Shown one piece after another: positions 1 to 7,476 of a DNA stretch of 64,000 nucleotides. Below the pieces are notes generated by a model. That model was not told the origin of the DNA, searched no databases, and was given only the letters and a program-made list of their open reading frames with translations. A program made the position numbers and the translations under genes. Source of the stretch: an uncultured Lachnospiraceae bacterium. GTDB lineage: Bacteria > Bacillota > Clostridia > Lachnospirales > Lachnospiraceae. How positions within the stretch are numbered: the first letter of the stretch is position 1; each line of letters starts with the position of its first letter. The DNA lies in assembly GCA_902772635.1 (NCBI GenBank), contig CACYBK010000076.1:1-64000 (forward strand), given 5' to 3'.

Positions 1-392
1 AGACGATATTGATAAGAATACTTATGAAATATTCGAATTGGAGCCCGGAGTTCCTACATACGGTTATGAGCTCGGTCAGGCTGTAACTGACGGGTATCTT
101 GTGGATTTCCTGTCTGTGGAAACAAAGCTTAAGTTCATTGAACAGGAAATTGTATATGCAGATCTTTCCGATGAAGATAAAGCGATTTATGAAAGTACCT
201 TTGAGATGGAAGATGGAGATGTGCCGGAGGCTATCAGTTCTTCTGCGCTTAACTCATGAATTTTCAGTGAAGACACCATACGTTAGGTACTGCATATTGT
301 AATTCAAGATAGATTATGGTCAGAAGATTGGAAAGACTATTATTTTTGCGAAGAATCATGATCATGCGGAGAAGATTTTTGAAATCTTTAAT
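1..392 (+). pseudogene. Remnant of type I restriction enzyme HsdR subunit
   Basis: The frame open at the window edge encodes a stretch with PTYGYELGQAVTDGYLVDF followed by an acidic segment, which is characteristic of the motor part of type I restriction HsdR (R) subunits. It stops at 257-259. Homology to the family continues past the stop: SEDTIR, an in-frame TAG where the family has Gln, VLHIV, then in a different frame GKTIIFAKNHDHAEKIF at about 333-383. The gene is therefore broken by at least one frameshift and two stops, and its nuclease and most helicase motifs are not in this window. No HsdM or HsdS is visible downstream. The family assignment is from memory of HsdR sequences. Confidence 0.75.
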
Positions 393-566
393 ATAGAACA
401 GATTATCGAGTATCTTAGAAATGTGGGAGAGGCAAATACTGCGACCATTTCAGAAAAGATAGGCCTTAGCCATGCAAGGACAAGAGTTATCCTTGCAAAT
501 ATGGATGAAGTGGAAGCGTTAGGAAGCAACCGGAATAGAACATATCGTTTGAAAACGGATGTATGA
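393..566 (+). pseudogene. Winged-helix domain fragment joined to HsdR remnant
   Basis: A frame that begins inside the HsdR remnant (open from 306) continues without a stop into about 57 residues with a helix-turn-helix pattern: IEQIIEYLRNVGEANTATIS, EKIGLSHARTRVILANMDE, then a short basic wing ending at TGA 564-566. HsdR does not normally carry this, so a deletion seems to have joined the two in frame. C-terminal winged helices of this kind occur in AlbA-type transcriptional regulators. There is no start codon or ribosome binding site of its own. A functional product is unlikely. Confidence 0.5.
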
Positions 567-625
567 CGAACTCTCGGTTCATAATAAAAAGAAGTGAGAA
601 TAGATTGAGGCTATGGGAGATTCTA

Positions 626-1183
626 ATGGCATTGAAGCATTGTGGAACAGTAAGGTTGGAGACAGGCAGATTGATCCTGCGGCAATTTATCATTACAGAC
701 GCAGAGGCTATGTATAATAACTGGGCTTCAGATCCTGAGGTGACAAAATATCTTACGTGGCCTCCACATGCTGACGTGGCTTCTTGTAAAGCTGTTCTGG
801 AAGACTGGATCAAGTCGTATGATCAGAAGAATTACTACCAGTGGGCAATTGTCCTTAAGAGCAACGGAGGCGAGCCGATAGGAAGTATTTCTGCGGTTGG
901 AATGAATGATGATGTGGGAATGATACATATCGGTTATTGCATCGGAAGAAACTGGTGGCATCAAGGCATCATGTCAGAGGCATTGGAAGCTGTCATGAAT
1001 TTCTTCTTTGACAGGGTAGAAGCCAACAGGATCGAAAGCCGACATGATCCGAACAATCCACATTCCGGTATGGTGATGAAAAAATGCGGCATGAAATACG
1101 AAGGCAGGTTAAGAAGTTCTGACAGAAACAATCAAGGAATCTGTGATGCAGATTGGTATGCTCTGTTACGGGACGAGCGGTAA
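626..1183 (+). CDS. GNAT family N-acetyltransferase (RimJ/RimL-like)
   Basis: This 185-residue protein has the RimJ/RimL-type GNAT layout: an N-terminal strand with ETGRLILRQF, an early helix (DAEAMYNNWASDPEVTKYL), central strands ending in IHIGYCIGRNWWHQGIMSEAL where acetyl-CoA binds, and a C-terminal half with NPHSGMVMKKCGMKYEGRL. Such enzymes acetylate protein N-termini or small molecules; the substrate cannot be read from sequence. I start at ATG 626 because GGGAG lies seven bases upstream and the family begins near there. An in-frame ATG at 563 overlaps the preceding stop but has no ribosome binding site and would add an unusual 21-residue leader. Neighbours are gene fragments, so it looks like an acquired singleton. 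Confidence 0.85.
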   Translation: MALKHCGTVRLETGRLILRQFIITDAEAMYNNWASDPEVTKYLTWPPHADVASCKAVLEDWIKSYDQKNYYQWAIVLKSNGGEPIGSISAVGMNDDVGMIHIGYCIGRNWWHQGIMSEALEAVMNFFFDRVEANRIESRHDPNNPHSGMVMKKCGMKYEGRLRSSDRNNQGICDADWYALLRDER

Positions 1184-1189
1184 ATTTAA

Positions 1190-1354
1190 TCGATAGGGGG
1201 TTCAGCCACAAAAAAGATGGCAGGCATCGGCGTAGCTATGGGGAATGCAATTGATGAAGTAAAAGATATTGCAGATGTCTTTATCGGAACAAATGACGAG
1301 GATGGTATTGCGGATTATCTGAGCAGCTTTTATACGATGGCCGGGAATGGATAA
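1190..1354 (+). pseudogene. C-terminal remnant of Cof-type HAD phosphatase
   Basis: The open stretch encodes GIGVAMGNAIDEVKDIADVF, then IGTNDEDGIADYLSSF. This is the typical C-terminal end of Cof/YidA-type HAD hydrolases, which dephosphorylate sugar phosphates or flavins. The catalytic DxD motif and cap domain are absent, and an in-frame stop precedes the fragment at 1187-1189. An ATG at 1217 could start a 45-residue peptide, but it would have no active site. It is a dead fragment between two intact genes. Confidence 0.7.
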
Positions 1355-1360
1355 GTAAGT

Positions 1361-1924
1361 ATGGGATCATTATTACAGTCAACATTGAATACAAGGGCGC
1401 TGCCTGTTGGAAATCTGCGTTATATCCGAAGCGATTATCCCGGGAAGCTCACAGAGGATGAAGTTCAGTGGCTTCGTCAGAATAACATAACTACAATCGT
1501 TGATCTGAGAGAAGAAAAAGAATATATGGCTAAACCGTGCAGGCTCGAAGGTGAGGAAGGCTTTGTCTATTATCATTTGCCGGTAACCGGTGGCGAAGAT
1601 ACGCCTGAAACGCCGGATGCCGTTGCAGGAACTTATCTTGCAATGCTCGATGAAAAGATGGATAAGATCATCCATACCATAATGGATGCCAAGAGCAATG
1701 TACTTTTCTTCTGCGGAGCGGGAAAAGACAGGACAGGTGTGGTTTCGGCAATTATTTTGAAGAAGCTGGGCTGCAGTGACCGGATTATCATAGATGACTA
1801 TATGGAAACAAAAGATAATCTGATGGGATTCCTGACTTCATATGTGGAAGAACACCCGGAAGTCGATCTGAATACCATAATCCCAAACGCGGAAAACATC
1901 AAGAGGGTACTGGAGGCCATTTGA
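1361..1924 (+). CDS. Tyrosine-protein phosphatase-like protein (Y_phosphatase3 type)
   Basis: A 187-residue dual-specificity/tyrosine phosphatase. The signature loop is FFCGAGKDRTG, a C-x5-R motif with nucleophile Cys118 and phosphate-binding Arg124; the usual His before Cys is Phe. The N-terminal half carries LRYIRSDYPGKLTEDEVQWL and ITTIVDLREEKEY, typical of the bacterial Y_phosphatase3 family that acts on phosphotyrosine or phosphoinositides. No signal peptide is seen, so it should be cytoplasmic. It lies six bases after the HAD remnant and three bases before the next gene, so the two intact genes are probably co-transcribed. The substrate is unknown. Confidence 0.85.
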   Translation: MGSLLQSTLNTRALPVGNLRYIRSDYPGKLTEDEVQWLRQNNITTIVDLREEKEYMAKPCRLEGEEGFVYYHLPVTGGEDTPETPDAVAGTYLAMLDEKMDKIIHTIMDAKSNVLFFCGAGKDRTGVVSAIILKKLGCSDRIIIDDYMETKDNLMGFLTSYVEEHPEVDLNTIIPNAENIKRVLEAI

Positions 1925-1927
1925 CGA

Positions 1928-3019
1928 ATGAAGCTTATTCCAAAATCACAAGATATCAAGGAATATCTGAAAGCAGATGCGGTAATTGATTATGATGATA
2001 AAAGCGTATCAAGGCTTGCTGATACGCTGTATGAACGGTCTGAAGACAGTCTGGATTATATCCGGATTGCCTATGAATATGTCAGAGACAGGATAGAGCA
2101 TTCTGCTGATATAAACGCAGAGGAAGTACCTTGCAGTGCTTCCGAAGTGTTGAAAGCAGGGCATGGAATCTGCTTTGCGAAATCTCATTTATTGGCAGCG
2201 CTGTTGCGATATAAAGGAATACCAACGGGATTCTGCTATCAGAAGCTCATTTTGGATGATGAAACCGCTCCGGAGCTTATTATACACGGATTGAACGGAG
2301 TGTACCTTGATGATAGAAAAATATGGATAAGACTTGATGCAAGAGGCAACAAAGAGGGGGTAAATGCCGGATTTTCTGTCACGGAGGAAGAGCTGGCATT
2401 TCCTGTCCGTCCCGAAAAAGGAGAAAAGGACGGAGTAATGGTATATGCGGATCCTGATAATGATGTGCTTATGGCATTGCAGTCACATAAAAACAGATCA
2501 GAATTGTGGGCAGACCTGCCTAAGGAATTACCGGATGCCAATGAAAAAAACTGTGTCATTCGTTTACTTCAAAAGAATGAGACAGAGCTGCTGAAGGACT
2601 TCCTGTATGAAGCTGTCTTCATTCCGGAGGGTGTGGAGCCGCCTGCCAGGGAAATTATAGAACAGCCTGAACTGAAGCTTTATTATGATGGCTTTGGAAC
2701 CGGAAGGGCTGACTTTGCGTTTGTTGCGGATATTGACGGAAAAGTGGTCGGCGCTGTCTGGACAAGGATCATGAATGATTATGGTCATGTGGATGATGAA
2801 ACGCCGTCATTTGCCATTTCTCTTTATAAAGAGTACAGGGGGCTGGGTATCGGAACAAGGATGATGAAGGAAATGTTGAAGCATCTGAAAGAAAAAGGTT
2901 ATAAGCGTGCCTCGCTGGCGGTGCAGAAGGCAAACTATGCCGTAAGGATGTATCAGAATGTCGGATTTAAGACAGTGGATGAAAATACAGAAGAATATAT
3001 CATGCTGTGTGAATTATGA
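1928..3019 (+). CDS. Transglutaminase-like domain fused to GNAT acetyltransferase
   Basis: This 363-residue protein has two domains. Residues about 1-205 resemble transglutaminase-like cysteine peptidase-fold proteins: AYEYVRDRIEHSADI, then GHGICFAKSHLLAALLRYKG with candidate nucleophile Cys82, and later HGLNGVYLDD supplying a candidate His. Residues about 210-363 are a GNAT domain: FAFVADIDGKVVGAVWTRI, the acetyl-CoA loop YRGLGIGTRMMKEMLKHL, and AVRMYQNVGFKTVDE. Both halves look complete. Each domain is common alone; the fusion could tie peptide or amide processing to acetylation, but that is a guess. It begins three bases after the phosphatase stop. Confidence 0.8.
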   Translation: MKLIPKSQDIKEYLKADAVIDYDDKSVSRLADTLYERSEDSLDYIRIAYEYVRDRIEHSADINAEEVPCSASEVLKAGHGICFAKSHLLAALLRYKGIPTGFCYQKLILDDETAPELIIHGLNGVYLDDRKIWIRLDARGNKEGVNAGFSVTEEELAFPVRPEKGEKDGVMVYADPDNDVLMALQSHKNRSELWADLPKELPDANEKNCVIRLLQKNETELLKDFLYEAVFIPEGVEPPAREIIEQPELKLYYDGFGTGRADFAFVADIDGKVVGAVWTRIMNDYGHVDDETPSFAISLYKEYRGLGIGTRMMKEMLKHLKEKGYKRASLAVQKANYAVRMYQNVGFKTVDENTEEYIMLCEL

Positions 3020-3141
3020 ATATTATTTTGCTTGATAATATCGATAAAGTACATACAACGGAACTGGGCGTTGATAGAGACAGGAAGAATTATTACTGGT
3101 ATAATCTGCACATAGTAATATCCGGCAGGATCCTTTGGTGA
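3016..3141 (+). pseudogene. Short remnant resembling DUF3781
   Basis: The ATG overlaps the TGA of the preceding gene. The 41-residue frame begins NIILLDNIDKVHTTELGVDR, matching the start of DUF3781 proteins (usually about 80-100 residues), then jumps to RKNYYWYNLHIVISG, which resembles the end of the family with the middle missing. I read this as an internal deletion. It may still be translated by coupling, but a functional product is doubtful. Confidence 0.45.
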
Positions 3142-3186
3142 TGCTGCAAAGATAATGCGGAATAGTGAAAAAATAGTGTAATTTTA

Positions 3187-3236
3187 ATGAAAAAGCGGCG
3201 CTCTCGTGATATATATGTCAGGAGGGTGCTTTTGTA
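3187..3236 (+). terminator. Possible imperfect terminator hairpin
   Basis: Between 3142 and 3305 there is no convincing gene. Within it AAAAGC at the left pairs with GCTTTT at the right, around a GC-rich but mismatched stem, and the right arm ends in a short T run. It may end the phosphatase/fusion transcript, but the stem is imperfect. Confidence 0.3.
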
Positions 3237-3305
3237 TTCCAATAAGGTTTGTGGAATGAAAAGAAAATTAAAAAGCTTTTAAAATTATGAGATTGGAGAA
3301 AATAC

Positions 3306-3752
3306 ATGGTCAGGGAAGCTGGAAAAAGAGATCTTGATTCAATCCTTGAACTGTATCTGTTCCTGCATGAGGACAGTATCCCTGAAAAAGATGAGCATTT
3401 GAGAGATACATGGCTTCAGATCATACAGGATCCGAATCATCATCTTATCGTTAATGAGGTGGATGGCAAGATCGTTTCGTCTTGTGTTTGCGTGATAATC
3501 CCGAATCTGACAAGGAATGTCCGCCCGTATGCCTTTATCGAGAATGTGGTGACGCGTGAGGATTGTCGTGGAAGGGGCTATGCCGGTGCGTGTCTGGAAT
3601 TTGCCAGGGAGATTGCAAAAAAAGAGAACTGCTATAAGATGATGCTTTTGACCGGTTCAAAAAAGCCGGAGACTCTCCGGTTTTATGAGAAGGCCGGATA
3701 TAACAGTAGCGACAAGACAGCCTTTATACAGTGGCTGGGAATGGAAAAATGA
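3306..3752 (+). CDS. GNAT family N-acetyltransferase
   Basis: A 148-residue single-domain GNAT. It starts MVREAGKRDLDSILELYLFL, has the central strand HHLIVNEVDGKIVSSCVCVI, the acetyl-CoA loop EDCRGRGYAGACLEFAREIA (R-G-x-G-x-A), and the C-terminal KPETLRFYEKAGYNSSDKTA. Length and motif order are those of a complete small GNAT. TTGGAG sits about ten bases upstream of the ATG. It overlaps the methyltransferase start by an ATGA junction, so the two are likely translationally coupled. The substrate is unknown. Confidence 0.85.
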   Translation: MVREAGKRDLDSILELYLFLHEDSIPEKDEHLRDTWLQIIQDPNHHLIVNEVDGKIVSSCVCVIIPNLTRNVRPYAFIENVVTREDCRGRGYAGACLEFAREIAKKENCYKMMLLTGSKKPETLRFYEKAGYNSSDKTAFIQWLGMEK

Positions 3753-4546
3753 ACATGGAAATACAGGACAGTCGGATAGATTCAGGAAAGGCTTTTGACT
3801 GGGGGAAAACTTCAAAGGAATATGCGAGATACAGGGATATCTATCCGGAAGAATTTTATCAGAAGATCGTGGACAGAGGTCTCTGCGTAAAAGGCCAGAG
3901 GGTCCTTGATCTCGGAACCGGTACAGGCGTGCTTCCGCGTAATATGTACAGGTACGGCGCGAAGTGGACAGGAACGGATATTTCGCCGGAGCAGGTAAAA
4001 GAGGCAAAGAGGCTGGCCGAAGAATCGGATATGAAGATAGATTTTCTGGCAATCCCGGCAGAAAAGCTGGATTTCCCCGGGCAGAGCTTTGACGTGATCA
4101 CAGCCTGTCAGTGTTTCTGGTACTTTGATCACGAAAAGGTTATGCCGAAGCTCGCAGAGCTTTTGAAGGCAGACGGGAAGCTATTGATCCTTTATATGGC
4201 TTGGCTGCCATATGAAGATGAGATAGCAGGGGCAAGCGAGGAGCTTGTGCTTAAGTACAGCCCGAAATGGTCAGGAGCCGGAGAGACAAGGCATCCGATC
4301 TGGATCCCGGATGTTGCTTATGATTATTTTGAGATGGAAGATCATGTGGAATATGATCTGATGGTGCCGTTTACCAAAGGATCCTGGCATGGGAGGATGA
4401 AAGCCTGCAGGGGTGTGGGTGCATCCTTGTCCGATGAGGAATTGGCCGCCTGGGATAAAGAGCACAGGGAGCTGCTGGAGAGGATCGCGCCGGAGCGGTT
4501 TGAGGTTTTACATTACGCGGCACTCACGGTATTAAAGAAAAGATGA
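3749..4546 (+). CDS. Class I SAM-dependent methyltransferase (type 11)
   Basis: A 265-residue protein with the Rossmann-type methyltransferase core: motif I VLDLGTGTGVLPRNMYRYGA binds S-adenosylmethionine, followed by WTGTDISPEQVKEAKRLAEE, and motif IV region FDVITACQCFWYFDHEKVMP. The C-terminal 120 residues are a cap typical of small-molecule methyltransferases such as UbiE/BioC-like enzymes; the acceptor is unknown. I chose ATG 3749 (ATGA overlap with the GNAT stop, GGGA nine bases upstream) rather than an in-frame GTG at 3731. It probably forms a two-gene unit with the GNAT. Confidence 0.85.
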   Translation: MNMEIQDSRIDSGKAFDWGKTSKEYARYRDIYPEEFYQKIVDRGLCVKGQRVLDLGTGTGVLPRNMYRYGAKWTGTDISPEQVKEAKRLAEESDMKIDFLAIPAEKLDFPGQSFDVITACQCFWYFDHEKVMPKLAELLKADGKLLILYMAWLPYEDEIAGASEELVLKYSPKWSGAGETRHPIWIPDVAYDYFEMEDHVEYDLMVPFTKGSWHGRMKACRGVGASLSDEELAAWDKEHRELLERIAPERFEVLHYAALTVLKKR

Positions 4547-4580
4547 GACAGGACCGCTAAAGGACTTCCTGTATGAGGCG

Positions 4581-5102
4581 ATGAAAGCGAAGAAGAATAT
4601 GGTCTATCATCCAATACCGCCATTTTTTGATAAGAATTCAAAGATATTGATACTTGGAAGCTTTCCGTCGGTAAAGTCCCGGGAGCAGATGTTTTTCTAT
4701 GGGCATCCGCAGAACCGGTTTTGGAAAGTGGCGGCAGCGGTATTTGGTCAGGAAGTGCCGCAGAGCATAGCGCAAAAGAAAGAATTCCTGAGACAAAACA
4801 ATATAGCCGTCTGGGATGTCATAGGAGCCTGTGAGATCGAAGGCTCGGCGGATTCTACGATCAGAGACGTGACTCCCAATGATCTTTCGCAAATTCTGGA
4901 TACGGCAGATATCAAAAAGATATTTGTAAACGGAAAGACGGCAGAGAGATATTACAATAAATATACCAAAGACGTGATCGGTCGCGAGGCTTTATGCCTT
5001 CCGTCAACAAGTCCGGCAAATGCGGCATGGACGTTGGAAAAACTGATCGATGCCTGGAAGGTGCTCAGGGAGACAATCCTTTCGGACCTTCCAGATATAT
5101 GA
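4581..5102 (+). CDS. DNA-deoxyinosine glycosylase (uracil-DNA glycosylase superfamily)
   Basis: A 173-residue member of the uracil-DNA glycosylase fold, of the hypoxanthine-DNA glycosylase branch. It shows ILILGSFPSVKSREQMFFYG, HPQNRFWKVAAAVFG, NNIAVWDVIGACEIEGSADS, and the C-terminal LPSTSPANAAW that corresponds to the base-flipping loop. The family excises deaminated adenine (hypoxanthine) from DNA to start base excision repair. ATG 4599 (MVYHPIPPFF) is an alternative start closer to the conserved region. The bases just upstream (4545-4583) are in frame and resemble part of the GNAT domain at 2581-2625, so the extra N-terminal residues may be borrowed sequence. Confidence 0.85.
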   Translation: MKAKKNMVYHPIPPFFDKNSKILILGSFPSVKSREQMFFYGHPQNRFWKVAAAVFGQEVPQSIAQKKEFLRQNNIAVWDVIGACEIEGSADSTIRDVTPNDLSQILDTADIKKIFVNGKTAERYYNKYTKDVIGREALCLPSTSPANAAWTLEKLIDAWKVLRETILSDLPDI

Positions 5103-5160
5103 CCGGAACGAAATTTTTTCGGATGGCGGATATCATATTAAAAAATGATGGGCAATTTGA

Positions 5161-5286
5161 TCCGAAAATCCGATACCGCCATTTCTTGGAATAATATGTG
5201 CAATAGCAGTAGCAGGTATGGTCGTATTGGCTTTTTATTTTGAATATGGCCCCGGTGAAAAAAAAGATAAAGACAAAGAAGAATAA
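5161..5286 (+). pseudogene. Fragment encoding one membrane segment, no start codon
   Basis: This frame opens after a stop at 5158-5160 and encodes one hydrophobic segment (GIICAIAVAGMVVLAFYF) followed by a charged tail ending KKDKDKEE before TAA 5284-5286. There is no start codon before the membrane segment, only an internal ATG at 5218. It looks like the C-terminal end of a truncated single-pass protein. Upstream, TGGCGG at 5122-5127 and CCGCCA at 5177-5182 form an imperfect inverted repeat. Confidence 0.4.
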
Positions 5287-5336
5287 GCTGACAAAAGGTC
5301 CCTCCTGTGGCAAACGCGGCAGCAAAGGATGAGAGT

Positions 5337-5996
5337 ATGGAAATACGAGATGAACGGATAAAAAACGCGGTTGATAGCGGAAGGTTTGTGACGCCAAATA
5401 TTGCAAAGGGATCCGACGGCGTTTACCGCTGGATGTATGAACTGAATCTCTTTAAAAATCCGACAGTCCTTATTACTGTTTACAAGGTGCTTCTGATAAC
5501 CTTCGCTATCATGCTCGTATTTTTCTTTTTCATTTCCATTCCGGGCGGGAATTTCGCGGAACAGTTTATCGGGATGCTGAAGGTACTTGCGATCCTGTTT
5601 GGCATATTTCTTGTCCTTGGGCTTATTTCCTATCTGATCTATGCTGCATACCTTGGAGGGAAATATATTGTTCTTTTTGAAATGAATGAGCACGGCGTGA
5701 CCCATACGCAGATGCCGAGGCAGTATAACAGGGTGAGGCGCGTGGCAGGGACTGCGATAATATCCGCTTTTCTAAATAATGATCTGACTTTGTTGGCAAA
5801 TATAAATCTTTCGACTATGAGGGATTCGTCTATCTCGGTCTTTTCGCATGTCAAAAGCATAAAGCCAAGGCGCTCCCGGAATGTGATCTATGTAAACAGC
5901 CCGTTTGTAAAAAATCAGATCTACGCAGAGGATATGGATTTTGTTTTTGTGGAGTGGTATATTAAGCAGCATTGCAGACATGTGGATATAAGATGA
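5337..5996 (+). CDS. Membrane protein of unknown function
   Basis: About 219 residues from ATG 5337, preceded by AAAGGATG; an in-frame GTG at 5307 would add ten residues and has a weaker site. Two hydrophobic segments lie at roughly residues 40-65 and 80-105, with a cytoplasmic N-terminus by charge and a C-terminal soluble domain of about 110 residues (YIVLFEMNEHGVTHTQMPRQ to the end). That domain has a strand-rich, PH-like feel, with a run of basic residues at KSIKPRRSRNVIYV. I know similar unnamed proteins in Lachnospiraceae but no function. It lies 27 bases before pyruvate kinase. Confidence 0.65.
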   Translation: MEIRDERIKNAVDSGRFVTPNIAKGSDGVYRWMYELNLFKNPTVLITVYKVLLITFAIMLVFFFFISIPGGNFAEQFIGMLKVLAILFGIFLVLGLISYLIYAAYLGGKYIVLFEMNEHGVTHTQMPRQYNRVRRVAGTAIISAFLNNDLTLLANINLSTMRDSSISVFSHVKSIKPRRSRNVIYVNSPFVKNQIYAEDMDFVFVEWYIKQHCRHVDIR

Positions 5997-6023
5997 TATT
6001 TTCCGATCAGCAGAAAGGAATAG

Positions 6024-7445
6024 ATGAAGATGAAAAAGACCAAGATTATATGCACGATAGGACCGGCAAGCGACACAGAGGAAGTTCTTACCAAAATGTG
6101 TCAGGCCGGGATGAACGTGGCAAGACTGAATTTTTCCCACGGTTCTCATGAAGAGCATTTAAAGAAGATCGAGATGATAAAAAAGGTTCGGCAGAACCTT
6201 GATTTCCCCCTTCCGATAATGCTCGATACAAAAGGGCCGGAGTATCGGATAAGGGATTTCAAGAACAAGCATGAAACCTTGAAGGACGGACAGACCTTTA
6301 CATTTACAACGAGAATGGTCATGGGGGATGACACTATAGTATCCGTAAATTACAAAGACCTTGTTTCGGAACTGAAGACGGGGGATCGGATACTCGTAAA
6401 CAACGGCCTTCTGATATTTGAAGTGAAGGAGCTTACCGAAACAGATGTCATCTGCGATGTTATTTCAGGCGGTGAGATATCTGACCGAAAGAGCATGAAT
6501 TTTCCCAATCATGTATTTAAAGGCGATTATCTCAGTGAGGATGACAAGAATGATCTCCTCTTCGGGATCGAAAATGATATTGATTTTGTAGCGGCATCAT
6601 TTGTCTCAAACAAAGATAATGTATGTGAACTGAGGAAATTCCTGGATGAAAACGGCGGTGAGGAAATTGATATCATAGCAAAGATCGAGAATAGGGCAGG
6701 AGTTGATAATATTGAAGAGATATGCGAGATAGCAGACGGGATAATGGTTGCCCGCGGTGACCTTGGAGTTGAGATTCCTTTCATTGAGGTTCCCGCGATC
6801 CAGAAATATCTCATCAAGAAGTGCAGACTTCTCGGAAAAAGAGTTATTACCGCAACCGAGATGCTCGAATCCATGATCCACAATCCCCGGCCCACAAGGG
6901 CAGAGATTTCGGATGTCGCAAATGCCGTATATGATGGTTCTTCAGCGATAATGCTTTCCGGGGAAACTGCTGCCGGGAAATATCCGGTTGAGGCTGTTAA
7001 GAATATGGCAGAGATCGCAGAATATACGGAAAAGAATATTGACTACGTCAAAAGATTTTACAGTACGGAATATGTTATAAAAAACAATCTCGACGCCCTC
7101 TCGCATGCCACATGCGCAATGGCGATAGATACAAAGGCAAAGGGGATAGTGATAAGCTCAATTTCAGGAACAACAGTCAGGATGGTAAGCCGCTTCAGGT
7201 GTCCCGTTGACATCATCGGCATGACGACCTCAAGAAAGGCATGGCGAAAATTGAACTTAAGCTGGGGGGTTACTCCCGTCATGAGCGATGAATTCGATTC
7301 GGTCGATGTCATGTTCTATTATGCCACGAAAAATGCTGTAGATATTTTCGGACTTGAGAGCGGCGACAATATCATCCTTACCGGAGGGCAGACGAGCAAG
7401 CAGTCAGGCAGCACCAACACAATAAGGCTCACAACGATAAAATAG
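6024..7445 (+). CDS. pyk: Pyruvate kinase
   Basis: Catalyses the last step of glycolysis: phosphoenolpyruvate and ADP to pyruvate and ATP. The 473 residues cover the full family: KIICTIGPASDTEEVLTKM and MNVARLNFSHGSHEEH at the N-terminus, MLDTKGPEYRI, the active-site segment IIAKIENRAGVDNIEEICE with its catalytic Lys, MVARGDLGVEIP, and ITATEMLESMIHNPRPTRAE. The C-terminal allosteric domain is present (KGIVISSISGTTVRMVSRF), but there is no extra PEP-utiliser domain as in some Bacillota. AGAAAGGA lies just upstream of the ATG. It precedes a GH13 gene by 31 bases, which puts starch/glycogen breakdown and lower glycolysis side by side. Confidence 0.97.
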   Translation: MKMKKTKIICTIGPASDTEEVLTKMCQAGMNVARLNFSHGSHEEHLKKIEMIKKVRQNLDFPLPIMLDTKGPEYRIRDFKNKHETLKDGQTFTFTTRMVMGDDTIVSVNYKDLVSELKTGDRILVNNGLLIFEVKELTETDVICDVISGGEISDRKSMNFPNHVFKGDYLSEDDKNDLLFGIENDIDFVAASFVSNKDNVCELRKFLDENGGEEIDIIAKIENRAGVDNIEEICEIADGIMVARGDLGVEIPFIEVPAIQKYLIKKCRLLGKRVITATEMLESMIHNPRPTRAEISDVANAVYDGSSAIMLSGETAAGKYPVEAVKNMAEIAEYTEKNIDYVKRFYSTEYVIKNNLDALSHATCAMAIDTKAKGIVISSISGTTVRMVSRFRCPVDIIGMTTSRKAWRKLNLSWGVTPVMSDEFDSVDVMFYYATKNAVDIFGLESGDNIILTGGQTSKQSGSTNTIRLTTIK

Positions 7446-7476
7446 TGAGGGCGTTATATATTTAGGAGAGAAAACT

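Noticed and set aside
563..625. Upstream start for the first GNAT gene
   Set aside because: It overlaps the remnant stop and adds a non-family leader without a ribosome site; ATG 626 is preferred.
1184..5306. Integron-like cassette array with attC sites
   Set aside because: Genes are in one direction and small, but I found no repeated attC-like palindromes or integrase.
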